Positions 35,741 to 45,150 of a stretch of DNA of 64,000 nucleotides are shown here, in pieces; position 1 is the first letter of the stretch; the number at the start of each line of letters is the position of its first letter. A program made the position numbers and the translations under genes. The notes below the pieces were generated by a model. That model was not told the origin of the DNA. It was given only the letters and a program-made list of their open reading frames with translations, and ran no database searches. Source of the DNA: Pseudomonas laurylsulfatiphila (GTDB taxonomy: Bacteria > Pseudomonadota > Gammaproteobacteria > Pseudomonadales > Pseudomonadaceae); assembly GCF_002934665.1 (NCBI RefSeq), contig NZ_NIRS01000002.1, forward strand, positions 496,001 through 560,000, read 5' to 3'.

Positions 35741-38191
35741 TCAGCACTTGATTTTGTTCATTTCAGGGTCGTAGAACGCACGAAGGCTGGCCTCAACCTC
35801 ATACCGTTTCGTCGCCACCTCAATCTCGTACTTGCCTTCTTTCACCCAGTCAGTCGTTGCACCTTCGGCGTTGCAGACATACCCCATGGCGACGTTGCCG
35901 CCGATGTAATGGCCGTACATCCCAGAGGTCGTGCGGCCGACGATCTCTCCGTTCCGATAGATCGGCTCTTCGTGATAGTTGGTAGCTTCCGGATCGAGGA
36001 ACTTGAACAGGACCATGCGTTTTTTCACGCCTTCGGCTTTCTGCTTGAGCAAAGCCTCTTTGCCGATGAAACCGCCGGCCTTGTTGAAGTCCGAGGCAAA
36101 CGACAGTCCTGCTTCCAGCGGGGTGTCCTCCTCCACCACGTCGTGGCCGAAGTGGCGATAGCCCTTTTCGATACGCAGGGAGTTCAGGGCGTGATAACCA
36201 CACAACTTAAGGCCGTGTGGCTCGCCCGCGGCAACGATTCGGTCAAATACATCCGGAGCGAATTCAGTTGGGATGTACAGTTCCCAGCCCAGCTCGCCCA
36301 CGTAGGTAATCCGTGACGCTCGTACACGGGCATAGCCGAGTTCAATCTCCCTGGAGGTGGCAAACGGGAAGCCCTCGTTGGAGAGGTCGTCGGTGGTCAG
36401 CGGTTGCAGCAAATTGCGGGCGTTAGGGCCCATCACGCTGATCACGGCCATCGACGAGGTGACATCGGTGTAGACCACATTCGCCTCGTCCGGCGTGTTG
36501 CGGCGCAGCCAGTTCAGCTCGCGAGTCTGCGTCCATGGACCGGTGACGATGAGGAACGACTCCTTCTCAAGACGTGTCACCGTCAGGTCGGCCTCGATAC
36601 CACCTCGCTCATTGAGCCACTGGGTGTAGACGATCTTGCCCGGCTCGACATCAATGTTGTTGCTGCAGATCCGGTTGAGCACCGACATCGCATCGCGGCC
36701 CTGGACCAGGATCTTGGCGAAGGAACTTTGATCAAACAGGCCGACGGTTTTGCGCACCGCGTTGTGTTCGGCTGCCGACCACTCGAACCAGTTTTGCTTG
36801 CCCCAGCTGTACCCGTATTCCGGCTTCTGACCCTGCGGTGCAAAGAAGTTCGCGCGCTCCCAGCCGACCACTTCGCCGTAGCAGGCATTGGCGGCCACCA
36901 AACGGTCATGGAGGATGCTTTTGCGTGCGTTGCGAGCGGACTCGAACTGACGGAATGGCCAGTGCATGGCATACAACAGGCCCAAACCTTCAGTGGTGCG
37001 GTCATACAGGTACTGAGAGTTGCCCTGAAAAGGCAAATTACGCTTGATATCGACGTCCCACAGATCCATCGGAGCATGACCTTTAGCGATCCACTCGGCC
37101 AGCACCTTGCCGGCGCCACCCGCTGACTGGATGCCCACCGAGTTGAAGCCTGCGGCGACAAAATAGTTGCGCAACTCAGGTGCTTCGCCCAAGTGGTAGC
37201 GGTCATCGGGGGTAAAGCTTTCTGGACCGTTGAAGAACACTTGCAGCCCGGTCTTCTCCAGCGCAGGGATTCGGCGAATGGCCGCTTCCAGGTAGGGTTC
37301 CAGGTGATCGAAATCAGGTGGCAACTCGTCAAAACTGAAGCTGTCAGGAATGCCTTCATGCCCCCAAGGTTTGGCGTTGGGTTCAAAGGTGCCGATCAAC
37401 AGTTTGCCGGCGTCGGTCTTGAAGTAGTTGTAGTAGTCCAGGTCACGCAATGTCGGCAGCATGATGCCGTTGATTTCCGGCATCGGCTCCGTGACCACGT
37501 AGTAGTGTTCTGCGGCATGAAGGGGAATGTTGACCCCGGCTTTCTTGCCGAAATTACGCGCCCACATACCGGCGCAGTTCACCACGAACTCAGCGTCGAT
37601 ATCGCCCTGAGCCGTGACGACGCCTGCGGCCTTGCCATCCTTGATTTTGATATCCAGGACTTGGGTATTTTCAATGATTTTAGCGCCGCCCATTCGAGCG
37701 CCCTTGGCGAGTGCCTGGGTGACGTCAACCGGGTTGACCACACCGTCCAATGGCAAATACACGCCACCGACGATGTCTTCGATGTTCAGCAGTGGCCACA
37801 GGTCAAGCGCTTGCTCAGGGTTAACCACTTCACATGGAAAGCCACAGAGCTTGGCCATCGACGCGCCGCGCTTGAGTTCGGTGAAACGCTCCTGGTGAGT
37901 CGCGACGCTCAAGGAACCGTTACGCACGAAGCCAGTGGCCTGGCCGGTTTCTGCTTCAAGGCCCTCGTACAGACCAGCGCTGTACTTCGCCAGCATGCTC
38001 ATGTTGTAAGTCGCACGCAGGGTCGGCACCAGGCCGGCGGCATGCCACGTCGTGCCACAGGTCAGCGTCTTGCGCTCCAGTAGCACGACATCTTTGATGC
38101 CCAGTTTGGTCAGGTGGTATGCAACGCTGCACCCGATAACCCCACCACCGACGATGACGACACGAGCCGAACTCGGAACGGTATTACTCAT
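35741..38191 (-). CDS. FAD/GcvT amine demethylase, dimethylglycine/sarcosine dehydrogenase type, copy 1
   Basis: The 816-residue protein has an N-terminal FAD-binding DAO domain (VVIVGGGVIGCSVAYHL), the TWHAAGL motif whose His50 matches the covalent flavin site of mammalian dimethylglycine dehydrogenase, an FAO-M linker domain, and C-terminal GcvT folate-binding domains (YVGELGWELYIP). This architecture oxidises N-methyl groups and delivers them to THF as 5,10-methylene-THF, with electrons to ETF. The start at 38191 follows CTGGAG. It is preceded by etfB, etfA and purU, which supply exactly these functions. Confidence 0.92.
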   Translation of the reverse strand: MSNTVPSSARVVIVGGGVIGCSVAYHLTKLGIKDVVLLERKTLTCGTTWHAAGLVPTLRATYNMSMLAKYSAGLYEGLEAETGQATGFVRNGSLSVATHQERFTELKRGASMAKLCGFPCEVVNPEQALDLWPLLNIEDIVGGVYLPLDGVVNPVDVTQALAKGARMGGAKIIENTQVLDIKIKDGKAAGVVTAQGDIDAEFVVNCAGMWARNFGKKAGVNIPLHAAEHYYVVTEPMPEINGIMLPTLRDLDYYNYFKTDAGKLLIGTFEPNAKPWGHEGIPDSFSFDELPPDFDHLEPYLEAAIRRIPALEKTGLQVFFNGPESFTPDDRYHLGEAPELRNYFVAAGFNSVGIQSAGGAGKVLAEWIAKGHAPMDLWDVDIKRNLPFQGNSQYLYDRTTEGLGLLYAMHWPFRQFESARNARKSILHDRLVAANACYGEVVGWERANFFAPQGQKPEYGYSWGKQNWFEWSAAEHNAVRKTVGLFDQSSFAKILVQGRDAMSVLNRICSNNIDVEPGKIVYTQWLNERGGIEADLTVTRLEKESFLIVTGPWTQTRELNWLRRNTPDEANVVYTDVTSSMAVISVMGPNARNLLQPLTTDDLSNEGFPFATSREIELGYARVRASRITYVGELGWELYIPTEFAPDVFDRIVAAGEPHGLKLCGYHALNSLRIEKGYRHFGHDVVEEDTPLEAGLSFASDFNKAGGFIGKEALLKQKAEGVKKRMVLFKFLDPEATNYHEEPIYRNGEIVGRTTSGMYGHYIGGNVAMGYVCNAEGATTDWVKEGKYEIEVATKRYEVEASLRAFYDPEMNKIKC

Positions 38192-38248
38192 TTTAAACTC
38201 CAGGGCCAGCACCCCAGGCAGGGCAACTGGCTCGACGATTGGGGGTGC

Positions 38249-39106
38249 TTAGAACACGATGGTTTTATTGCCGTACACGAGCACGCGATCTTCGAGATGG
38301 TTTCGAAGCCCACGGGCCAATACGGTTTTTTCGACGTCTTTGCCTAACCGCACAAGATCATCGACAGACTGTTCGTGGCTGACGCGCGCGACGTCCTGCT
38401 CAATGATCGGCCCCTCGTCGAGGTCTTCGGTCACGTAGTGACAGGTCGCGCCGATCAGCTTTACTCCACGACGGGACGCCTGGTGATACGGCTTTGCGCC
38501 GATGAACGAGGGCAGGAAGCTGTGATGGATATTGATCACTTTGTGGCGGTATTTTTCACACAGGTTCTGCGGCAGGATTTGCATGTAACGCGCCAGAACG
38601 ATGCAGTCCGCGCGGTACTCATCGATCAGTTGTTCGGTTTTGGCAAACCCTGCTGCCTTGTTGTCTTTGTCGACCGGTACGTATTCGAATGGAATGCCGT
38701 ACCACTCAACCAGGCTGCGTAAATCCTCATGGTTGGAAATCACACAGGCGATGTCACAGACCAAGTCACCGGTCTTCCAGCGGTCCAGCAAATCGGTCAT
38801 GCAGTGCGAGCCTTTGCTGCACATCAACACCACTCGCTTGAGCTGGTCACTGTCGACCAGACGCCAGTTCATCGACATCTCCTGTGCGAGCGGTTCGACT
38901 TTGCGTTTCAACACTTCGATGTCAAACGGCAAGGTCTCCGCGCGAACAACCATACGACTGAAGAAGCGATTGCTCTCTTCGTCAGAGAACTGCGAGGCCT
39001 CCTCAACCCAGCCGCCATGACTGGCGAAAAGACCCGCCGTGCGGGTGATGATTCCCACCCGATCCGGACAATCGAAAGCAAATGTATAGGTACGCTTGGC
39101 GCTCAT
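38249..39106 (-). CDS. purU: Formyltetrahydrofolate deformylase
   Basis: The 285-residue enzyme hydrolyses 10-formyl-THF to formate and THF. It has an N-terminal ACT domain (FAFDCPDRVGIITRTAGLFASHGGWVEEA) and a formyltransferase-type domain with the catalytic Asn-His-Asp set (INIHHSFLPSFIGAKPYHQA and TEDLDEGPII). AAGGAG lies 8 bases before ATG 39106. In demethylation clusters PurU recycles THF so that the FAD/GcvT enzymes can continue. It is 10 bases after etfA. Confidence 0.95.
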   Translation of the reverse strand: MSAKRTYTFAFDCPDRVGIITRTAGLFASHGGWVEEASQFSDEESNRFFSRMVVRAETLPFDIEVLKRKVEPLAQEMSMNWRLVDSDQLKRVVLMCSKGSHCMTDLLDRWKTGDLVCDIACVISNHEDLRSLVEWYGIPFEYVPVDKDNKAAGFAKTEQLIDEYRADCIVLARYMQILPQNLCEKYRHKVINIHHSFLPSFIGAKPYHQASRRGVKLIGATCHYVTEDLDEGPIIEQDVARVSHEQSVDDLVRLGKDVEKTVLARGLRNHLEDRVLVYGNKTIVF

Positions 39107-39116
39107 TTCAGACTCC

Positions 39117-40055
39117 TTAAGACAGGGCAGCTTCAAGAGCCGGAACGGCTTCGAACAAATCGGCAACCAGACCGTAGTCAGCAACGCGGAATATCGGTGC
39201 TTCTTCGTCCTTGTTGATCGCGACGATGATTTTGGAATCCTTCATGCCCGCCAGATGCTGAATGGCACCCGAGATGCCGACAGCGATGTACAAGTCAGGC
39301 GCCACGATCTTGCCTGTCTGGCCGACCTGCATATCGTTGGAGACGAAACCGGCGTCGACGGCTGCGCGAGAGGCACCCACCGCGGCACCCAACTTGTCGG
39401 CAACTTTTTCCAGCAGGGCGAAATTTTCGCCACTGCCCATGCCGCGACCGCCGGAAATGACGACTTTGGCCGAGGTCAATTCGATGCGGTCAGAGACGCT
39501 GAAATCGGCACTCAGGAATTTGGAAAGACCGGTGTCGTGAGTGACGGAAATGGTCTTGATGGGCGCCAATGCCCCCATCCGTTCGGCAGCTGCAAACGCT
39601 GTGGTCCGAACGGTCAGCACCTTGACTGCGTCAGAGCTTTCAACGGTCGCCAGGGCATTACCGGCGTAGTACGGCCGAACGAATGTGTTCGGGGAAACGA
39701 TTTCCACAACGTCACTGACCTGGGCGACATCCAGCAATGCAGCCACACGAGGAAGCAAATTTTTGCCGTACGCCGTAGAGGCGGCAATGACATGACCATA
39801 GGTCGAGGTCCTCACCAGCTCGGTAACCAGAGCGGCCACATTCTCGACACCTTGATCGGCATACTCAGGCGCATCTGAAATCAGTACGCAACTCACACCT
39901 GCAAACGCAGCCAATGTCTCCGAGACACTGCCCGCTTGCTGACCTGCTACCAAAACGTCGATGTCGGCTCCAAGGCTCGCAGCCGCTGAAAGAGCGTTCA
40001 AGGTGCCTGACTTAAGAGTCCCCTCGTGGTGCTCAGCAATCAATAAAACAGCCAT
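39117..40055 (-). CDS. etfA: Electron transfer flavoprotein alpha subunit
   Basis: The 312-residue subunit carries the FAD-binding C-terminal domain ([66 protein letters not shown]). It starts in a TGATG overlap with the etfB stop. It forms with EtfB a dedicated acceptor for electrons from the FAD/GcvT dehydrogenases, passing them to the ETF-quinone oxidoreductase encoded at 42276-43928. Confidence 0.94.
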   Translation of the reverse strand: MAVLLIAEHHEGTLKSGTLNALSAAASLGADIDVLVAGQQAGSVSETLAAFAGVSCVLISDAPEYADQGVENVAALVTELVRTSTYGHVIAASTAYGKNLLPRVAALLDVAQVSDVVEIVSPNTFVRPYYAGNALATVESSDAVKVLTVRTTAFAAAERMGALAPIKTISVTHDTGLSKFLSADFSVSDRIELTSAKVVISGGRGMGSGENFALLEKVADKLGAAVGASRAAVDAGFVSNDMQVGQTGKIVAPDLYIAVGISGAIQHLAGMKDSKIIVAINKDEEAPIFRVADYGLVADLFEAVPALEAALS

Positions 40056-40804
40056 CAGATCACCCCCGCTTCGTTCTTCAGCTTCTCGACCAGTTCTTGA
40101 ACGCTATTCACACGAATACCTGCCTTGCGCTCAGGCGGCGCCGAGACCTTGATGACTTTCAAACGAGGAGCGATATCGACACCGAGGTCGCTGGCATCAA
40201 TCACCTCCAGTGGCTTTTTCTTCGCTTTCATGATGTTCGGAAGTGAGGCGTAGCGCGGCTCATTGAGGCGCAGGTCAGCGGTGATCACTGCTGGCAAACG
40301 CAGGCTTCTGGTTTCCAGCCCGCCGTCGACCTCACGAATGACATTGACCCAGTCACCGACGACGTTGATTTGCGAAGCGAAGGTGCCTTGAGCGCTGCCC
40401 ATCAATGCGGAAAGCATTTGACCGGTCTGGTTGTTATCACCATCGATGGATTGCTTGCCCAGGAGAACAATGCCGGGTTCTTCACGCTGGGTGACCGTGT
40501 AGAGAAGCTTGGCAATCGCAAGGGGTTCCAGATCGTTACCCGTCTTGATCAGCACGGCTCTGTCTGCGCCCATTGCCAGGGCGGTTCGCAACTGTTCCTG
40601 ACAAACGTCAGGGCCCACCGATACAGCGATGACTTCGCTGGCCTGCCCGCTTTCCTTCAACTGAAGTGCGGCCTCCACAGCGATCTCGCAGAAGGGGTTT
40701 ATCGACATTTTTACGTTGCTTAACTCAACGTCAGATTCATCCGCTTTGACACGGACTTTGACGTTGGCGTCTACGACACGCTTCACCGCCACCAGCACCT
40801 TCAT
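40055..40804 (-). CDS. etfB: Electron transfer flavoprotein beta subunit
   Basis: The 249-residue AMP-binding subunit begins [20 protein letters not shown] and contains [23 protein letters not shown] and the signature [41 protein letters not shown] precedes the ATG. It is the first gene of the etfB-etfA-purU-demethylase unit, with the shared 44-bp element about 60 bases upstream. Confidence 0.94.
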   Translation of the reverse strand: MKVLVAVKRVVDANVKVRVKADESDVELSNVKMSINPFCEIAVEAALQLKESGQASEVIAVSVGPDVCQEQLRTALAMGADRAVLIKTGNDLEPLAIAKLLYTVTQREEPGIVLLGKQSIDGDNNQTGQMLSALMGSAQGTFASQINVVGDWVNVIREVDGGLETRSLRLPAVITADLRLNEPRYASLPNIMKAKKKPLEVIDASDLGVDIAPRLKVIKVSAPPERKAGIRVNSVQELVEKLKNEAGVI

Positions 40805-40865
40805 AGCAACCTCCGAATAAGTCCAAACCTCTGGAATCCGATGCTATAAGCCCCTATACCCTCTT

Positions 40866-40909
40866 ACAAACGATCTATATTGAGCACATGGATAAGCAGC
40901 ACTTATTCG
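40866..40909 (-). promoter_or_regulatory. Shared regulatory element, site A (before etfB)
   Basis: ACAAACGATCTAT at 40866-40878, then the dyad ATAAG-N5-CTTAT at 40892-40906 (a LysR-type T-N11-A site). The element aligns without gaps over 44 positions to sites B and C and lies 62 bases from the etfB start. Function as an activator site is inferred from conservation and position. Confidence 0.75.
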
Positions 40910-40951
40910 TCGATACGTCTTGCAGGTCACTTTTTTGTTTTTGCGCTGAAA

Positions 40952-40977
40952 TAAAAAAACCCGACGCAAGCGTCGGG
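40952..40977 (-). terminator. Rho-independent terminator of the second binding-protein gene
   Basis: On the minus strand the GC-rich stem CCCGACGC/GCGTCGGG is followed by a run of seven T. It lies 123 bases after the stop of the binding-protein gene 41100-42155 and upstream of etfB, so it insulates the two transcription units. Confidence 0.9.
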
Positions 40978-41099
40978 CAAAGTGCACCAAGCAGAGAGCA
41001 ATTCCTTTGATCAGCTCGGCTAATAGCCGCTATCCATCACCGAATCTGGTACTTCGATGGCAAGCCTACCCACACGGCTTAACGGCTAAATTCAGAGGA

Positions 41100-42155
41100 T
41101 CACTTTGCAAGCCAAGCATTAAACCGTTCGTTCAGCTCGTCAGCATGATCGCCCCACCACTCGGAATTAACCTGCAATGCCGTCGCAAAGTTGGCCGGGT
41201 CTGTCGGCATACTCGACTTCATATCGGCGTGAACCAGTGGCTGGGACGACTTGCGTGTAGGGCCATAAGCGATGTACTGACTTTGGTCAGCCATAATTTG
41301 AGTCGAGGTTGCGAAACGCAGGAAATCCATGGCCTTGGCTTTATTGGGAGCACCCACCGGCACGGCCCACACATCGATGTCATACATCTGACCGTCCCAG
41401 ATGATTTTGAATGGCTGTTTTTCTTTCGCCTGTGCGGCCCAGATCCGACCATTCCAAGCGGAAGTCATCGTGACCTGACCATCTGCCAGCAACTGCGGAG
41501 GTTGCGCACCAGCTTCCCACCAAATGACCTGGCTCTTGATCGAGTCGAGCTTTTTGAAAGCACGCTGAAGCCCCTCATCGGTCTCCAGAGTGGCGTACAC
41601 CTGATCACGAGGAACACCATCCGCTAGCAGAGCCCATTCGAGGTTCGCCTGGGGCGCTTTGCGTAAGCCACGCTTACCAGGATATTTTTTGAGGTCGAAG
41701 AAATCAGCCAGTGTTGCGGGGGGCTGCCCTTTGAAGGCATTGGTGTTGTATGCCACCGCCGTGCTCCAAATGTAGGCACCGACCCCGCAATCGTTCAGCG
41801 AACCTGGTAGAAAATCCGTCGCCGTGGAGCCATCGGGCGCGGGGGCAAGATCTTTCGCTGGGTTGATACGCTCCAACAGGCCGGCATTACAGGCCCGCAC
41901 GGCATCCGGCATTTCCATATCGATTACATCCCAAGCCACTTTTTTCGAGTCAACCTGAGCTTTGAGTTGGGCAATACCCCCTGAGTAATCTTCGGTACGG
42001 ATCTTGACGCCTGTTTTATCGGCATAGGGTTTGATCGAGGACTGTTGCTGAGCCGCTGCGACACTCCCGCCATATGTGACAACCGTGAGGTTTTCTTGCG
42101 CCATCACGGCGAAGGAGGTCAAGCCAGAGACGAGGACTAACGCTAATTTTTTCAT
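41100..42155 (-). CDS. PotF/PotD-like binding protein, copy 2
   Basis: This 351-residue exported protein (signal MKKLALVLVSGLTSFAVMA) is a close paralogue of the product of 30996-32054. Long blocks are identical, such as SQVIWWEAGAQPPQLLADGQ and EWWGDHADELNERFNAWL. It lacks its own permease and ATPase, so it probably shares the single importer at 32077-35335. It follows the ETF-QO gene by 120 bases in the same direction. Differences cluster in a segment around residues 105-125, which may alter ligand choice. Confidence 0.92.
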   Translation of the reverse strand: MKKLALVLVSGLTSFAVMAQENLTVVTYGGSVAAAQQQSSIKPYADKTGVKIRTEDYSGGIAQLKAQVDSKKVAWDVIDMEMPDAVRACNAGLLERINPAKDLAPAPDGSTATDFLPGSLNDCGVGAYIWSTAVAYNTNAFKGQPPATLADFFDLKKYPGKRGLRKAPQANLEWALLADGVPRDQVYATLETDEGLQRAFKKLDSIKSQVIWWEAGAQPPQLLADGQVTMTSAWNGRIWAAQAKEKQPFKIIWDGQMYDIDVWAVPVGAPNKAKAMDFLRFATSTQIMADQSQYIAYGPTRKSSQPLVHADMKSSMPTDPANFATALQVNSEWWGDHADELNERFNAWLAK

Positions 42156-42275
42156 GATGCTCCCGATAGATTTCTAGTAAGGAAGGCAGTGTGTTCATTG
42201 AGTCGTTATTGTTTTGTTCCACGCATCGCACTAGTCACGCTTCGGTCGCTCAATCGCGTAGCGACTCTTTCTCCT

Positions 42276-43928
42276 CTACATGCTGGTGTAGTTGGGCCCC
42301 CCGCCTCCCTCGGGTGCGCGCCAAATGATGTTTTGACTCGGGTCCTTGATGTCACAGGTTTTACAATGCAGACAGTTCTGCGCATTGATCTGGAATCGGC
42401 TCGCTGATGCATCCTCCACAACCTCGTACACACCGGCAGGGCAGTACCGTTGCGCCGGTTCGGCATAGGTGGGCAGGTTGAACGCGATGGGGACCGAGGA
42501 GTCCCTGAGTGTCAGGTGGCAGGGCTGATCTTCTTCATGGTTTGTGTTCGACAGATAGACCGAGGAGGTCTTATCGAAACTCAGGACGTTGTCGGGTTTC
42601 GGGTAGTGAATAACCGGAGCCCAATCGGCAGTAGCCATAGTCGAGTAGTCGGGGCGCTTGTCATGGAAAGTCCAAGGCAATTTCCCTTTCAAAAGATTCA
42701 GATCAACCCAGGAGTATACGGCTCCGACTAAATTGCCAAATCGGTGCATGGCAGGACCAAAATTACGCTGCTGGTATAGCTCGTCGTAAATTGATGACGC
42801 TCTGAATTTTTCCGCATACGCTGCCAGATCCTGACCGGCCGATTGATTGACAGCAAGCGCTTCATAGATGGTGTCAGCCGCCAGCAGCCCGGACTTCATG
42901 GCTGTGTGGGAACCCTTGATCTTTGCAAAATTCAAGGTACCTGCATCACACCCAATCAGCAGACCACCCGGAAAGTGCATCTTCGGCAACGACTGAAGCC
43001 CGCCTTTCGCAATAGCTCGCGCGCCGTAGCTGATGCGCGAGCCACCACGCAGATACTGCTCATAAAGAGGGTGATGCTTGAGCTGTTGAAACTCATCAAA
43101 GGGCGAAAGATGGGGGTTGCGGTAATTGAGATCTACCACCTGCCCAATTACTACTGTGCCGTCTTCCAAGTGATACATGAAGGCGCCGCCCTGAGTGGCA
43201 CTCTCGCTCAATGGCCATCCAGTGCTATGAATCACAAGCCCTGGAACATGCTGCTCAGCAGGTATCTCCCAAACTTCTTTGATGCCTAACCCGTAATGTT
43301 GAGGGTCGCATTCGGCATCAAGGGAATACTTACTAATCAGTTGTTTTCCTAGGTGTCCCCGACAACCTTCAGCGAAGACGGTTTGCTTACCGATCAGCTC
43401 GATGCCTGGCGTAAAGCCCCCCTTTTGCTCACCAGTTCGACCGACACCCATGTCAGCGGTCACAACGCCCCTGACCCTGCCCTCCTCGTCATATAGGACA
43501 TCGGATGCAGGAAAGCCTGGAAACACATCGACACCGAGAGTCTCAGCTTGCTGACCCAGCCAACGGCATACATTGCCAAGGCTAACGATATAGTTCCCAT
43601 TGTTGTGCATCGTACTAGGAGCAAATACTCCGGGAACCCGAATGGAACGGTGTGAGCACGACAGATAGAAGATTTCGTCTGACTGTACCGGGGTGTTCAG
43701 TGGCGCGCCCATGTTTCGCCAGTCGGGAAACAATTCATTTAGTGCGGAAGGTTCGAACACTGCACCGGACATGATGTGCGCACCGACCTCTGCGCCTTTC
43801 TCGACCAGGCATACTGATAACTCCCGGCCTTCTACCATTGCCAATTGACGCAGGCGAATGGCAGCAGACAGCCCGGCAGGCCCTCCTCCTACTACGACGA
43901 CATCGAATTCCATAGACTCGCGTTGCAT
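42276..43928 (-). CDS. Electron transfer flavoprotein-ubiquinone oxidoreductase
   Basis: This 550-residue membrane-associated enzyme transfers electrons from ETF to ubiquinone. It has an FAD motif (VVVVGGGPAGLSAAIRLRQL), a quinone-binding middle region and a C-terminal 4Fe-4S cluster site formed by RYCPAGVYE and NCLHCKTCDIKD. The start at 43928 follows GGAGG by 6 bases. The length is normal. It links the demethylases to respiration, and is led by site B. Confidence 0.95.
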   Translation of the reverse strand: MQRESMEFDVVVVGGGPAGLSAAIRLRQLAMVEGRELSVCLVEKGAEVGAHIMSGAVFEPSALNELFPDWRNMGAPLNTPVQSDEIFYLSCSHRSIRVPGVFAPSTMHNNGNYIVSLGNVCRWLGQQAETLGVDVFPGFPASDVLYDEEGRVRGVVTADMGVGRTGEQKGGFTPGIELIGKQTVFAEGCRGHLGKQLISKYSLDAECDPQHYGLGIKEVWEIPAEQHVPGLVIHSTGWPLSESATQGGAFMYHLEDGTVVIGQVVDLNYRNPHLSPFDEFQQLKHHPLYEQYLRGGSRISYGARAIAKGGLQSLPKMHFPGGLLIGCDAGTLNFAKIKGSHTAMKSGLLAADTIYEALAVNQSAGQDLAAYAEKFRASSIYDELYQQRNFGPAMHRFGNLVGAVYSWVDLNLLKGKLPWTFHDKRPDYSTMATADWAPVIHYPKPDNVLSFDKTSSVYLSNTNHEEDQPCHLTLRDSSVPIAFNLPTYAEPAQRYCPAGVYEVVEDASASRFQINAQNCLHCKTCDIKDPSQNIIWRAPEGGGGPNYTSM

Positions 43929-43994
43929 CAAAAACCTCCACAGGCATCGAACATAGCCTCTGGAGTGAATCGTACGAGCGGTTTTACACCCACA

Positions 43995-44038
43995 ACAAAC
44001 GATGTATCAGGTGCTTATTAATAAGCTGTACTGATTCG
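43995..44038 (-). promoter_or_regulatory. Shared regulatory element, site B (before ETF-QO gene)
   Basis: ACAAACGATGTAT at 43995-44007 and the dyad ATAAG-N5-CTGAT at 44021-44035, one base off the perfect form. It lies 67 bases upstream of the ETF-QO start, nearly the same distance and the same orientation as site A to etfB. Confidence 0.75.
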
Positions 44039-44069
44039 TAGGTTGCCACGTTGAGGGTTCCACAATCCG

Positions 44070-44990
44070 TCAGCCGCTCATCGCGAGGGATTCGAGAAAG
44101 GTCTCCAATACCAAATGGGGACGGCGACCTTTTCGGGTGGCAGAAGCCAGCGTCAGGTCGTAAAAACAGGAGTAGGGCTTCAACGCTCTGAGCCTACCTT
44201 CTGCAACCCAGCTCCGCGCGTAGTGATCAGGCAGGTACCCAATGTATTGGCCAGTAAGAATCAGGAATGCCATTCCCTCTCTGTCCGATGCGCTGGCCGT
44301 GCAGTTCAGCGCTTGATAATGCTCCTGGATGGTTGCAGGTAAGCGGAATGTCGGGGCTATGGCGTCCTGCTCCTGAATACGCTGCTCTCTTAAATCCAGA
44401 TCCTTGACGAAAAACAGAGGATGGCCAACACCGCAATAGAGCTGAGAACGCTCGCTATACAGCGGCTGGTATTCAAGGCCTGAAAGCGCACCGACCTGAG
44501 GGATTACGCCTACGTGCAGACGGCCGTCCAGCACGCCTTGCTCCACTTCACCAGGTGTACTCATTCGAATCTGGATCTGAACATCAGGCCCTTTTTTCTT
44601 TAGGGAAGCCAATGCATCCGTGACGCGCATGTGAGGCATCGTTACCAGGTTATCCGTCAAGCCAATGATCAACTCGCCCCGGAGATGACTGTGCATCCCG
44701 TTGACCTCGCTTCGAAATCCCTCCATCGCCGACAACAAGCGTAAACAAGCCTCATACACCTGCTGCCCATCCTCCGTCAGGGAGAACCCGGCACGTCCCC
44801 TCTGACATAACCGTAAGCCTAATCGCTGCTCAAGCTCTGTCATTTGCTGACTGATTGCGGACCTGCCAATACCGAGAACGCTCTCTGCAACGGAGAATCC
44901 CCCGCACTCCACGACACTGCGAAATATCTTGAGCATCCGAATATCAAAATCAGTGACTTGAGCAACTGGATTGGGACGGCGCGCTTTCAT
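44070..44990 (-). CDS. LysR-type regulator 1 of the demethylation cluster
   Basis: The 306-residue protein has the LysR winged helix (MLKIFRSVVECGGFSVAESVLGIGRSAISQQMTELEQRLGLRLCQRGRAGFSLTEDG) and an effector domain (GELIIGLTDNLVTMPHMRV.., EGMAFLILTGQYIGYLPDHYA). It is divergent from the beta-alanine transaminase gene with a 160-base spacer holding two direct TATCGAA repeats, so its first target is probably bauA-mmsA. The effector is unknown. Confidence 0.9.
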   Translation of the reverse strand: MKARRPNPVAQVTDFDIRMLKIFRSVVECGGFSVAESVLGIGRSAISQQMTELEQRLGLRLCQRGRAGFSLTEDGQQVYEACLRLLSAMEGFRSEVNGMHSHLRGELIIGLTDNLVTMPHMRVTDALASLKKKGPDVQIQIRMSTPGEVEQGVLDGRLHVGVIPQVGALSGLEYQPLYSERSQLYCGVGHPLFFVKDLDLREQRIQEQDAIAPTFRLPATIQEHYQALNCTASASDREGMAFLILTGQYIGYLPDHYARSWVAEGRLRALKPYSCFYDLTLASATRKGRRPHLVLETFLESLAMSG

Positions 44991-45150
44991 AGTTTAGGCA
45001 ACCTGAAACTAATGGTATCGAAAGGTGTGTTTTATCGAATCTAAGCGCGTGTCAGTTTCTAGGCAAGCCTTGAATTCCATTTCAGGACGCTCAACAAGGC
45101 CATCTATCCGATTGACCACGATGAGTATCTCTCCACGAGGACCACTGCTC

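Noticed and set aside
37193..38083. 296-codon plus-strand frame, and another at 36404-37126
   Set aside because: Both are antisense to the first FAD/GcvT gene and have no family features.
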